NCBI GenBank assembly: GCA_028408365.1
Contig: JAOOLD010000002.1
Span: 94,780-158,779 of the forward strand
Source: Bacteroidota bacterium
Lineage (GTDB): Bacteria > Bacteroidota > Bacteroidia > Flavobacteriales > BACL11
Reading direction: 5' to 3'
Length of the DNA: 64,000 nucleotides
This document shows positions 10,108-19,749 of this stretch, piece by piece. The position numbers and the translations under genes were made by a program. The notes under the pieces are model-generated. The model was not told the origin of the DNA and did no database searches. It worked only from the letters and a program-made list of their open reading frames with translations. Positions within the stretch are counted from its first letter, which is position 1. Every line of letters starts with the position of its first letter.

Positions 10108-11797
10108 CTTCCATTTTCATTATGACTTTATCAATTTCCTCATCATTAATTCTACTGAAAAGGTGTTTTGGCGTACCAATTTTATGTCCTTCATTAATTA
10201 TTTTAGATATATTAAAATCCCAAGAACAATTATTTTTCATGTCAATTATTTCTCTTAGTTGAAAAGAGCTAAAAGGTAAAAAAGGCTCTGAAATTACTGA
10301 TAAAGCAGCAACTACTTTGATTGAAATATTCATTATTGTTTTTACTCTTGTTTCATCATTTTTAATCAACTTCCAAGGTTCAGTTTCGGTTAAGTATTTG
10401 TTGCCAAGTCTTGAAATGTTCATAAAACTCGTCAGACTCTTTTTAAACTCAAACTTTTCAATGTAATAACCGACTAATTCAATTGATTTTTCAGTCTCTT
10501 TTAAAATATCTTTATCAATACTCTGTAAATCACTTATTTTTGGTACGATTCCATCATAATATTTATTTGTCAAAACAATAACACGGTTAATAAAATTTGC
10601 GTAGATATCAACAAGTTCATTATTATTTCTATTTTGAAAATCCTTCCATGTAAAGTCAGAATCTTTTTTTTCGGGACTTATAGCACATAAATAGTATCTT
10701 AACGAATCTTGCTTGTCCTTAAAATCTTTCTGAAACTCATGTAACCATATAGCCCAGTTTTTAGAAGTAGAAATTTTTCTTCCCTCTAAATTTAAAAACT
10801 CATTTGAAGGAACATTTTTAGGTAATATATAATTCCCATGAATTTTTAGTAGAATAGGAAAAATTATGCAATGAAAAACAATGTTATCCTTACCTATAAA
10901 ATGAATGAGCTCAGTTTCATCATTCATCCAATAATCTTTCCAGTTTTTATTATTCTCTTTTGCCCAAGCTTTAGTTGAGGAAATATATCCTATGGGAGCA
11001 TCAAGCCATACATAGAGAACTTTTCCATCAGTGTTTTTAATTGGTAATTTTACTCCCCAGTCTAGATCTCTAGTCATTGCACGTTCATTCAACCCATTGT
11101 CAATCCATGAATTACATTGACTAATTACCTGCGATTTCCAGTCTTTTGAGTTATGTTTTTTCTTTTCATTAATAACACCTTCATTAATCCATTCTTTTAA
11201 CCACTTCTCATGCTTTTGCATGTCTAAAAACCAATGTGTTGTATCTCTTAGCACAGGACTATTTCCACTAATTTTTGATTTTGGATTTATGAGTTCGTTT
11301 GGACTAAGTGCGGTCCCACAATTCTCACATTGATCGCCATATGCATGTTCATATCCACATTTTGGACAGGTTCCTTCAATATATCTATCAGCTAAAAATT
11401 GATTTTCTTGTTTGTCAAAATACTGTTTGGTAGTTAAGATTTTGAAAGCATTATTTTCATTAAGTTTTAAAAAAAAATCCTGAGCAGTCTTGTGGTGAGA
11501 TTCTTCAGAAGTTCTATGAAAAAAATCAAAATCTATTCCAAAGTCTGAAAAAGTCTTTTTGTTAAGATTGTGAAATTTATCAATAATTTTTTTCGGAGTA
11601 GTTTTATTTTTTTTTGCTTGCAAAGTTATCGCCGCTCCGTGCTCGTCAGAACCACAAATAAAAGCCACATCATTTCCTTTATTTTTTTGATATCGCACAA
11701 AAATATCGGCAGGTAAATAAGCCCCTGCCAAATGCCCAATATGAAGTGGTCCATTTGCATATGGTAGCGCAGATGTAACAGTAAACCTTTTTTTCAT
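10094..11797 (-). CDS. metG: Methionyl-tRNA synthetase, without a C-terminal tRNA-binding domain
   Basis: TSALPYANGPLHIGHLAGAYLPADIFVRY; zinc knuckle CPKCGYEHAYGDQCENCG; KISTSKNWAIW. Ends shortly after the anticodon-binding region, at 567 aa. Confidence 0.95.
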   Translation of the reverse strand: MKKRFTVTSALPYANGPLHIGHLAGAYLPADIFVRYQKNKGNDVAFICGSDEHGAAITLQAKKNKTTPKKIIDKFHNLNKKTFSDFGIDFDFFHRTSEESHHKTAQDFFLKLNENNAFKILTTKQYFDKQENQFLADRYIEGTCPKCGYEHAYGDQCENCGTALSPNELINPKSKISGNSPVLRDTTHWFLDMQKHEKWLKEWINEGVINEKKKHNSKDWKSQVISQCNSWIDNGLNERAMTRDLDWGVKLPIKNTDGKVLYVWLDAPIGYISSTKAWAKENNKNWKDYWMNDETELIHFIGKDNIVFHCIIFPILLKIHGNYILPKNVPSNEFLNLEGRKISTSKNWAIWLHEFQKDFKDKQDSLRYYLCAISPEKKDSDFTWKDFQNRNNNELVDIYANFINRVIVLTNKYYDGIVPKISDLQSIDKDILKETEKSIELVGYYIEKFEFKKSLTSFMNISRLGNKYLTETEPWKLIKNDETRVKTIMNISIKVVAALSVISEPFLPFSSFQLREIIDMKNNCSWDFNISKIINEGHKIGTPKHLFSRINDEEIDKVIMKMEDEKK

Positions 11798-11854
11798 TTA
11801 TTAATTCAGAAAAAATTATATTAGCAAATATAACTTTTAGTTTTAGTTTATAAG

Positions 11855-12751
11855 ATGAACAAAGAACCTTCTTTATTAAAAAAAGGAGATGTTGTTTCAA
11901 TCATTTCCACTGCAAGAAAAGTAGTTCAAAAGGATATCCAAAAAAGTATTGATATCTTATCAGGCTGGGGATTGAAAGTTGTATTAGCCAAAAATATATA
12001 CGAATCTCACCATCAGTTTTCAGGTGACGATACAATTAGAAAAGATTCATTTCAAGAATTATTAGATTCCAAAGAAATTAAAGCAATCTTTTGTGCTAGA
12101 GGAGGTTATGGAACAATAAGATTGATTGATGAGCTTGATTTCCAATCATTTATTAAGCATCCAAAATGGATTATTGGATTTAGCGATATTACAATTTTGC
12201 ATTCAAGCTTAAATATTATGAAATATTGTTCAATACATTCTTTTATGCCAATTAATTATGAATCAATTTCAAAAAAAAATCTTAAAAATTTATATCAAAT
12301 TTTATTTAGGGGAAAAAATAATATAGAATGCTCCCCAAATTCTTTAAACAAAACTGGATTTGTTAAATCTGAAATAGTAGGAGGTAACCTATCTATATTA
12401 TACAGTTTGCTAGGTTCAAAATCAGATATTAAAACAGATAATAAAATTCTTTTCATAGAAGATCTCGACGAATATTTATACCACGTTGACAGAATGATAA
12501 TTTCACTAAAAAGAGCTGGAAAATTTAATAATGTAAAGGCAATGATAGTTGGTAGTATGACAAAAATGCATGACAACAAAATTAAATTTGGAATGAATGC
12601 TAAAGAGATAATTAAATATCACACAAGAGAATTTAACTTTCCAGTATGCTTTAATTTTCCTGCTGGACATCAAAAAAATAATAGACCTATAGTTCTTGGA
12701 AAAGTTTCAAAATTAGAAATTAACTCCAATTTAGTATGTTTGTCACAATGA
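11855..12751 (+). CDS. ldcA: LD-carboxypeptidase (peptidase S66)
   Basis: LKKGDVVSIISTARKV, IFCARGGYGTIRLIDELDF, IIGFSDIT, FPAGHQKNNRPI. Confidence 0.92.
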   Translation: MNKEPSLLKKGDVVSIISTARKVVQKDIQKSIDILSGWGLKVVLAKNIYESHHQFSGDDTIRKDSFQELLDSKEIKAIFCARGGYGTIRLIDELDFQSFIKHPKWIIGFSDITILHSSLNIMKYCSIHSFMPINYESISKKNLKNLYQILFRGKNNIECSPNSLNKTGFVKSEIVGGNLSILYSLLGSKSDIKTDNKILFIEDLDEYLYHVDRMIISLKRAGKFNNVKAMIVGSMTKMHDNKIKFGMNAKEIIKYHTREFNFPVCFNFPAGHQKNNRPIVLGKVSKLEINSNLVCLSQ

Positions 12752-13062
12752 ATGATTTAGAAAAGCATTTTGATCAGTTCAGAAAAAATATTAACGAGGG
12801 TAATTTAAGCATAAAGCCTGGATGGATTAGGCTATCATTGCATCCAACAATGTTGAATAAAGAAGTGGTGTATGTGATGAATAGTATTTCGGAACTTGCT
12901 CAGAATTTTAAAGAGTGGTCAAAAGATTATAAATATGTATCTAAAACAAATGAACTTGAGTTTATAGCTGAGAACCATTCTTGCAAGAACAAAATAGATC
13001 AGAAAGCTGGTTTGAACTATCTCTTATCTAATTTTTTAATTACTTTTTTTACTTTGAAATAA
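12748..13062 (+). pseudogene. Isolated C-terminal tail of a class V PLP-dependent aminotransferase (gene remnant or stand-alone small protein)
   Basis: INEGNLSIKPGWIRLSLHPTMLNKEVVYVMNSISELAQNFKEWSKDYKY resembles the end of Bacteroidota class V aminotransferases. No catalytic domain precedes it; start codon forms ATGA with the ldcA stop. Confidence 0.6.
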
Positions 13063-13319
13063 TCCGAATCTTTTACAGGAGAGTTTCTCATTGCAGATTT
13101 TTTGCATTTATAATCAATTATTAAATCTTCTCTCAAAACATTTATTTCCGTACTAATGTGAGAAAGAGGCTCAACGTCACTGACATCAAGCTTATCAAGT
13201 ACCTTAATAAAGTTTAAGATTTTTTTTAAATCTTTTTTTATTGCAAAAAAATCTCCCTCTTTAAATTCAAGTTTTGCAAGTGTGCTAAGCTGACTTATTA
13301 GTTTGTTAGATATTTTCAT
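13017..13319 (-). CDS. gatC: Asp-tRNA(Asn)/Glu-tRNA(Gln) amidotransferase subunit C
   Basis: LISQLSTLAKLEFKEGDF...ILNFIKVLDKLDVSDVEPLSHI...LREDL. Confidence 0.9.
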   Translation of the reverse strand: MKISNKLISQLSTLAKLEFKEGDFFAIKKDLKKILNFIKVLDKLDVSDVEPLSHISTEINVLREDLIIDYKCKKSAMRNSPVKDSDYFKVKKVIKKLDKR

Positions 13320-14046
13320 TTACTTTTAGTTCTTGATCTATCTTATCAAAGACAAAATTATTTAATTTTTTTAAATCATTTTTGTCAAAATTTCTGATTT
13401 GTATTGGATCAAGATATTTAATTCTAGAAATTCCGGGAGAACCTTTGAAATAAGACCACGGAAATCTTTTTTTATTGTCATATATGACAACTGGAAGTAT
13501 ATCAGTACCACTTTCTAATGCTATTTTAAAGGCTCCATTTTTAAATCTTCTCAATCTAACTTCTGGGTTCGGAATTCCTCCTTCAGTAAAAACACAAACA
13601 CTTATTTCCTCATTAACTACTTGCTTGGCTCTGACATAAGCATTATATGAATCTCTTAAATTCTGTCTATCAACGCTTATTGAATTTTTTTTGAAATAAT
13701 ATCCGAAAATTGGAAACTTAGTAATTTCTGATTTTCCAATAAAAATTAGAGGAATATTAGCTGTGGAGTAAATTAAAGCTATGTCCAAGCTAGAAACATG
13801 ATTTGAACAAATAATGTATGTTTTATTTTTCTCAATTTTTTTCGATAGTTCTCCTCTAACTAAAATACCTGAGAAAAAAAGTAAACATTTCGACCATAAT
13901 TTTGATATCTTAAAAATCTGTTTTTTGTTTGGTAATAAGTTCGTGAATAAGAAAAGGGCAGGTAAAAACAATATTTGAGTAAATACAAAAAACAAAAAAA
14001 CCCAACTTCTCCATAAGAGTGAGAGAAGATACTTTCCAAATCTCAT
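13306..14046 (-). CDS. 1-acyl-sn-glycerol-3-phosphate acyltransferase (PlsC-like)
   Basis: CSNHVSSLDIALIY (acyltransferase HX4D), FTEGGIPNPEVRLRRFKNGAFKIA. Confidence 0.9.
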   Translation of the reverse strand: MRFGKYLLSLLWRSWVFLFFVFTQILFLPALFLFTNLLPNKKQIFKISKLWSKCLLFFSGILVRGELSKKIEKNKTYIICSNHVSSLDIALIYSTANIPLIFIGKSEITKFPIFGYYFKKNSISVDRQNLRDSYNAYVRAKQVVNEEISVCVFTEGGIPNPEVRLRRFKNGAFKIALESGTDILPVVIYDNKKRFPWSYFKGSPGISRIKYLDPIQIRNFDKNDLKKLNNFVFDKIDQELKVNENI

Positions 14047-14050
14047 AGTA

Positions 14051-14058
14051 CAAATATA
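14051..14058 (-). promoter_or_regulatory. -7 element TATATTTG, 4 nt before the plsC-like ATG
   Basis: On the minus strand: TATATTTG-tact-ATG. Confidence 0.6.
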
Positions 14059-14067
14059 AAAATCTAC

Positions 14068-14075
14068 TATTTTTG
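14068..14075 (+). promoter_or_regulatory. -7 element TATTTTTG upstream of trpS
   Basis: TATTTTTG-N10-ATG. Confidence 0.5.
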
Positions 14076-14085
14076 AAGAAAGTCT

Positions 14086-15054
14086 ATGGCAAGAATTTTA
14101 ACAGGTATACAAAGCACAGGAACACCACACTTAGGAAATATATTAGGTGCAATAATACCTGCTATTGAACTTTCTACCGATCCAAAAAATCAAAGTTTAT
14201 TTTTCATTGCAGATTTACATTCTTTTACAACAATAAAAGACAAGCAGTTGTTAAGAAAAAATACATACAATACAGCTGCTTGCTGGCTTGCTTTTGGTTT
14301 TGATACTGATAAAAATATTTTTTATAGGCAATCAGACGTAACCAGAGTATGTGAACTTACTTGGTATTTAAGTTGTTTTACACCATATCCAATGTTGGCA
14401 AATTCTCATTCTTTTAAAGATAAGTCTGATAAACTTTCAGAGGTTAATACAGGACTATTTACTTATCCTGTTCTAATGGCTGCAGATATATTATTGTATG
14501 ATGCGAATATTGTGCCAGTTGGAAAAGATCAAAAGCAACATCTAGAAATAACCAGAGATATTGCTAGCTCATTTAATCATAAATTTCCAAATTCTCTTAC
14601 TGTACCGCAAGAAAAAATTGATAAAAAAGTAATGATAATACCTGGAACTGATGGTCAAAAGATGAGTAAGTCATATAACAATTTTATTGATATTTTTTTA
14701 CCAGAAAAAAAATTAAAGAAGCAAATTATGTCAATTAAAACTGATAGTATTTCTGTTGATGATCCGAAGAATCCAGATAATTGCACAGTTTTTAAACTGT
14801 ATGAAATAATAGCTGATAAAAGTGATGTTTTGGATCTAGAGAAAAAATATAGAAAAGGTGGATATGGATATGGTCATGCAAAGAAAGACCTTTTTGAGGT
14901 TATACTTGAAAAGTATAAATCACAAAGAGAATTATACAATCATTATATCAACAATCAGAGTTTAATTGAGCAGAAGCTAATCAAGGGCGCTGAAAAAGCA
15001 AATGAAATAGCTATAACAGTTATAGACAGAGTTAGAAAAAATATTGGATATTAA
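14086..15054 (+). CDS. trpS: Tryptophanyl-tRNA synthetase
   Basis: ILTGIQSTGTPHLGNILGAI, DILLYDANIVPVGKDQKQHLEITRDIA, GTDGQKMSKSYNN. Confidence 0.96.
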   Translation: MARILTGIQSTGTPHLGNILGAIIPAIELSTDPKNQSLFFIADLHSFTTIKDKQLLRKNTYNTAACWLAFGFDTDKNIFYRQSDVTRVCELTWYLSCFTPYPMLANSHSFKDKSDKLSEVNTGLFTYPVLMAADILLYDANIVPVGKDQKQHLEITRDIASSFNHKFPNSLTVPQEKIDKKVMIIPGTDGQKMSKSYNNFIDIFLPEKKLKKQIMSIKTDSISVDDPKNPDNCTVFKLYEIIADKSDVLDLEKKYRKGGYGYGHAKKDLFEVILEKYKSQRELYNHYINNQSLIEQKLIKGAEKANEIAITVIDRVRKNIGY

Positions 15055-15055
15055 T

Positions 15056-16315
15056 CTATTTAAACTTTTCATAAAGTTCAGTTTGATGGTTGGTTAGCTT
15101 AATAGTCTCTCCTTTAATAAATGCGAGGAACAAATTGTTAGACATTATGTCTAATGCATCACCATCAGAGATAAAAAATGTCGCTTCTTTGCCAGCTTCC
15201 AAAGAGCCTAACTCATTATCAATTCCTAATATTTTTGCAGCATTCAGAGTTAGTGATTTTACTGCGATGTTATAGTCTAGACCATATGCAACAGATGTAC
15301 CTGCAGTAAAAGGAAGATTTCTCGAACCCATTACTTCCATATCTCCCTCATAGCTAAAACAAAATAAAATTTCATTTTCATGCAAAAGTTTTGCTTGAGT
15401 ATATGGTTCATAAATGGATGAGCCAGCTTTACTGGGAAGCCGATGTACACGATTTAAAATTACATTTATATTATTATTTTTTATAGTTTTCTTAGCCATC
15501 AAAGCCTCTTCACCTCCAACCAAAACTATTTTTTTGATTTTTTTCTTTTTAAGTAAATCAATAGCATCAATAATTTCTGTATAGTAGTCAGCGTGTACAT
15601 AAAGGGTTTTATTACCATCAAAAAGACCTTTCATACTTTCCATCTTTATATCAATTTTTTCTCCGTTGTTGTTAAAGTATGATGATGCTTTATCTAAATA
15701 ATGCTCAATTTTTAGAACTTTTTGTTGGTATTCTTTATTTCTTTTACTTTCTCCAGGTTCAGCCCACCAACCACTTTTATTATATGATCTTGGCCAGTTC
15801 AAATGAATACCATCATCAGACTTGCATACTGCATTCTCCCAATTATTTCCGTCAAGATAAAAAACAGATGATTGTCCAGAAAATAGCCCACCAATAGGAG
15901 CCACTTGACTGACTAGAATACCATTAGTTCTAAGAGTTCCTATAATTTTAGAATCAGTGTTGTATGCAATTTTAGTTCTAACGTGAGGGTTAAATGAACC
16001 AACTTCTCTGAAGTCATGAGTTGCACGAACAGCATCAATCTCAGTAATCCCAAGCCTAGAGTTTGGTAAAATAAATGATGGATATATAAATTTACCATGA
16101 AGTCTGATGATTGTATCAAATGCTGTCGGATCAATTTTAATTTCGGAACTATTGGCAATAAAATCAATTTTTTCACCCTCAATGCAAATAACAGAGTTTT
16201 CTATTTTGTCACCATTTCCCACATAAGCTGTTCCTCCAATTAAAAGTGTCCTTTTTTGACTTAGTGTAATCAAAGGTAAAAATATAAGTATGGAAAAAAA
16301 TAAATTTTTATTCAT
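15056..16315 (-). CDS. Secreted amidohydrolase family protein
   Basis: Signal peptide; amidohydrolase C-terminal half LTLNAAKILGIDNELGSLEAGKEATFFISDGDAL. Confidence 0.85.
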   Translation of the reverse strand: MNKNLFFSILIFLPLITLSQKRTLLIGGTAYVGNGDKIENSVICIEGEKIDFIANSSEIKIDPTAFDTIIRLHGKFIYPSFILPNSRLGITEIDAVRATHDFREVGSFNPHVRTKIAYNTDSKIIGTLRTNGILVSQVAPIGGLFSGQSSVFYLDGNNWENAVCKSDDGIHLNWPRSYNKSGWWAEPGESKRNKEYQQKVLKIEHYLDKASSYFNNNGEKIDIKMESMKGLFDGNKTLYVHADYYTEIIDAIDLLKKKKIKKIVLVGGEEALMAKKTIKNNNINVILNRVHRLPSKAGSSIYEPYTQAKLLHENEILFCFSYEGDMEVMGSRNLPFTAGTSVAYGLDYNIAVKSLTLNAAKILGIDNELGSLEAGKEATFFISDGDALDIMSNNLFLAFIKGETIKLTNHQTELYEKFK

Positions 16316-19307
16316 AATAGTTTATTGCTCTATGCTTACAACAATGATATAGATCCTCTTTTTCAAATTTAATTTTTTGTTTTTCTCCTCTTGAAGTAGC
16401 CATTTTGGAAATTATTCTTGCTTTTTCTTTTTGGTCTCTGCTCATTAATTTCTCATTATAATTATGATCAAATAAAAGTCTTCCATCTACAAATGTGCTC
16501 TCAACCTTTGCATAAATTGATAATGGCTCATCGGACCATATAACTATATCTGCATCTTTTCCAACTTTTAGACTCCCCATTTTTTTATCAAGTTGCAAAA
16601 GTTTTGCTGGATTAAGAGTTATCATCTTCCAAGCGTCTTCTTTACTTACACCGCCATATTTGATAGCTTTAGCAGCTTCATGATTTAATCTTCTTCCCAT
16701 TTCTGCATCATCAGAATTTATTGCTGTGATAACTCCGGCACTGTTTAATAGTGCAGCATTGTGAGGAATAGCATCATTAACTTCAAACTTGTATGCCCAC
16801 CAATCAGAAAAAGTTGACCCTCCTGCGCCATGTTTTTTCATTTTATCGGCTACTTTGTAGCCTTCTAATATATGAGTAAAAGTATTAACAGTAAAGCCCA
16901 TTGAATCTCCAACATGCATCAGCATGTTAATTTCAGATTGCACATATGAATGACATGTTATAAATCTTTTCTTATCTAATATTTCAGATAGAATATTTAG
17001 TTCTAGATCTTCTCTTGGAGGAGTGGTATTCCTTTTTTTTCTCAATGAAAGTTTGTTGTACTCTTCCCACTCCTTTTTATAGTTTTTAGCTCTAAAAAAT
17101 GCGTCATAGAAAACTTGTTCAACACCCATTCTAGTTTGAGGAAATCTAAATTTATTAAATGCTCCCCAATTACTTTGCTTCACGTTTTCTCCCAAAGCAA
17201 ATTTTATAAAACCCACATCTGATTTTATCTTCATCTCTTCAGCTAAGCTTCCCCATTTCATTTTAACAAGTGCAGACTGACCACCTATAGGATTTGCTGA
17301 CCCGTGTAACAACTGTGCTGCTGTTACCCCACCTGCTAATTGTCTATATATATTAACATCATTTGAATTTATCACATCTCCGATACTAACCTCTGCTGTC
17401 ACAGCTTGGCTACTTTCGTTTACACCTCTCGAGATAGCAATATGTGAGTGTTCATCAATAATTCCAGATGTTATATGCTTTTCTGTAGCATCAATTATTT
17501 GAACGGAAGTAGTGTCGCTAAAAACATCTGAAAGAATAATGTTTTTACCAACAAAAACAATTTTACCATTGCTGAATGCAATATCTGCGCGATTTAAAAC
17601 ACCTGATTTTTCGTTTGTCCAAATTGTCCCATTTGTTAAAACTACATCATTCTTTTTTGGAAGTTTTTCAAAGCCGTAAGATACATTTGGTTTTAGTTGT
17701 TTGGGAGGAACGGTATCTATATTTGAATTATTTGTCTTTTTACTTTTGATAACTATAGATGAGTCTTTAGTGAGCACAAAATCTATTGTTGTTCCTTCTT
17801 TTGTCTGAGCTCTTCCTTCGCCTAAGCCATTATAAATCTTACATACAGCTCTGAACGAAATTTGCTTACTAAAAAAAGTAAGTTTGTTGTATTTAAGATG
17901 AGAGCTCATCCATGAAGAGTCAAGTGATGGTATCTTAATTTTCGGCTTGTCAATGTCACCATTAATTTCAACAAACAAATCCTTAAGGCTTGTTGAATTA
18001 AATGTGTAGTATCCTCTTATATCTTCATTGTTCTTTTCTTTTATCACATTTCTTTCTCCATCAACCCAATTTTCATAAATATCTCCTTCAATAAAAATAT
18101 CATCAGAACAGATAATAAAGTTGGCTTTTTTACCTGCTTCAATGGATCCAATTAAGTGGTACTTATTAATTAATTTTGCTGGAGTTTCAGTTAATGCTTT
18201 AAGTGCATCTTCTCTCTTCAAGCCATGATTTACAGCAATACGAAGATTTTTTAAAAAATCTTTCTTGTTTTTTAAGTCCGATGATGTAATCGCAAATGGA
18301 ATTTTATTTTTTGCTATTATATTTAAATTATATGGAGCTAGCTCCCATTCTTTAAGCTTTTTCAAGCTCAACCAGTCAGTATAAACAGGATTTGAAATAT
18401 CATATGCATTTGGAAAGTTAAGTGGAATAACTAATGGAAAATTAAATTTTTTTAATTGGTCACTGACAGCAAATTCCTTACCATTTCCTTTAACAATAAA
18501 ATCTATTTCAAATTCATCAGCAATTGAAAAAAGTCTATAATAATCTGTCTCATCATTTAGAATAAAAATCTTAGGCAAAAATTTATTTTGATTATAACTC
18601 TCTAGAGAAAGATTTAATTCTTTTTTGTTTGTTTGTTCGTACCATTGAGCATCCAGTAAAGTTTGTTTAAACAATGCAATGCTTCCCATAAGAGAAGTGG
18701 GATACCTTTGACGAGAAACTCCTTTTGAAAAAGAGTAGAATGTAGCTGCTTTATCTTCAATTATTGTTTGGTTTTGTCTTTTGTCAGAAATAATTATTAA
18801 AGTCCCGTTTCCTCTAAAAATACCATCATTTTGATGAGAAAGGACCATTCCAAATCCATTGTTTATATATTTTGTAGCATCATCTCCGTCGTATTTATAT
18901 ATGCTTGACGCATTTACTTCTGGCTTTATACTTTGATTCCAATGATATGGACCAGTTTTTTTACTTTCGTATTGAGGGGTATAACTAAATTCAGTTTTTG
19001 TTGGAGCTTCAATGCCAAAATCTGAAATTAGTTCAATAAAAGAGGGATAAATAAAATCTCCATTTAAATCTTTAATGATAGCATTTTTTGGTATTGTGAT
19101 ACTATCTCCAACACTCAATATTTTATCATCTTGAACTAGCATCATTCCATGCTCAATAACTTTAGATGAACTTTGGTGGATTTTTGCATTAACAAATGCT
19201 ATTGGAGATTTATAATTATTTTCAACTCCATTTGTTGGAAAAGTTTCTTGACATAAGCAAATTGATGTGCTTAATATAAAAATAAGAAGTGAAGAGATTT
19301 TTTTCAT
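16308..19307 (-). CDS. Large secreted protein with two amidohydrolase modules
   Basis: Two repeats of the amidohydrolase signature: ALTETPAKLINKYHLIGSIEAGKKANFIICSDD and ITLNPAKLLQLDKKMGSLKVGKDADIVIWSDEPL; SGIIDEHSHIA. Confidence 0.88.
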   Translation of the reverse strand: MKKISSLLIFILSTSICLCQETFPTNGVENNYKSPIAFVNAKIHQSSSKVIEHGMMLVQDDKILSVGDSITIPKNAIIKDLNGDFIYPSFIELISDFGIEAPTKTEFSYTPQYESKKTGPYHWNQSIKPEVNASSIYKYDGDDATKYINNGFGMVLSHQNDGIFRGNGTLIIISDKRQNQTIIEDKAATFYSFSKGVSRQRYPTSLMGSIALFKQTLLDAQWYEQTNKKELNLSLESYNQNKFLPKIFILNDETDYYRLFSIADEFEIDFIVKGNGKEFAVSDQLKKFNFPLVIPLNFPNAYDISNPVYTDWLSLKKLKEWELAPYNLNIIAKNKIPFAITSSDLKNKKDFLKNLRIAVNHGLKREDALKALTETPAKLINKYHLIGSIEAGKKANFIICSDDIFIEGDIYENWVDGERNVIKEKNNEDIRGYYTFNSTSLKDLFVEINGDIDKPKIKIPSLDSSWMSSHLKYNKLTFFSKQISFRAVCKIYNGLGEGRAQTKEGTTIDFVLTKDSSIVIKSKKTNNSNIDTVPPKQLKPNVSYGFEKLPKKNDVVLTNGTIWTNEKSGVLNRADIAFSNGKIVFVGKNIILSDVFSDTTSVQIIDATEKHITSGIIDEHSHIAISRGVNESSQAVTAEVSIGDVINSNDVNIYRQLAGGVTAAQLLHGSANPIGGQSALVKMKWGSLAEEMKIKSDVGFIKFALGENVKQSNWGAFNKFRFPQTRMGVEQVFYDAFFRAKNYKKEWEEYNKLSLRKKRNTTPPREDLELNILSEILDKKRFITCHSYVQSEINMLMHVGDSMGFTVNTFTHILEGYKVADKMKKHGAGGSTFSDWWAYKFEVNDAIPHNAALLNSAGVITAINSDDAEMGRRLNHEAAKAIKYGGVSKEDAWKMITLNPAKLLQLDKKMGSLKVGKDADIVIWSDEPLSIYAKVESTFVDGRLLFDHNYNEKLMSRDQKEKARIISKMATSRGEKQKIKFEKEDLYHCCKHRAINYYE

Positions 19308-19377
19308 AAATAAACAGTTGTGAAATTACCAAATTTTTATTGTTTTTTATTTGTTTCTTTGCACTATAAAAAATAAT

Positions 19378-19743
19378 ATGAAAACACATCAAGCTAACTT
19401 ACTAAACAGTATTACTTTAATAATTATGCCAATTTGGGCATTTCTAGCTTTTGAAGCAACAATAGATAAGCCTAGTCAATCACTTACTGCATTTATCCCA
19501 CTAATTTTTGGTGTGATTTTGCTTTTGTGCAATGGAGGATTAAAAAAAGAAAATAAGACAATTGCTCACATCGCTGTCTTAATTACTTTGATAGCATTAC
19601 TAGGTCTTTCTATGCCTTTAAAAGCAGCAATTGCTGATGATAGAGGTGTATCTGTTATCAGAATATTATTAATGATTATTACAGGCATAATAGCTATGAT
19701 TACATTTGTAAAAAGCTTTATACAGGCAAGAAAAAATAAGTAA
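19378..19743 (+). CDS. Small integral membrane protein (about 4 TM), unknown function
   Basis: 121 aa, four hydrophobic segments; ATG at 19378 preferred over TTG at 19351. Confidence 0.75.
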   Translation: MKTHQANLLNSITLIIMPIWAFLAFEATIDKPSQSLTAFIPLIFGVILLLCNGGLKKENKTIAHIAVLITLIALLGLSMPLKAAIADDRGVSVIRILLMIITGIIAMITFVKSFIQARKNK

Positions 19744-19749
19744 TTAAAA

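Noticed and set aside
16308-19307. Double amidohydrolase protein as a novel fusion
   Set aside because: I recall a ~1000 aa amidohydrolase followed by a ~420 aa amidohydrolase as a common Bacteroidota arrangement.
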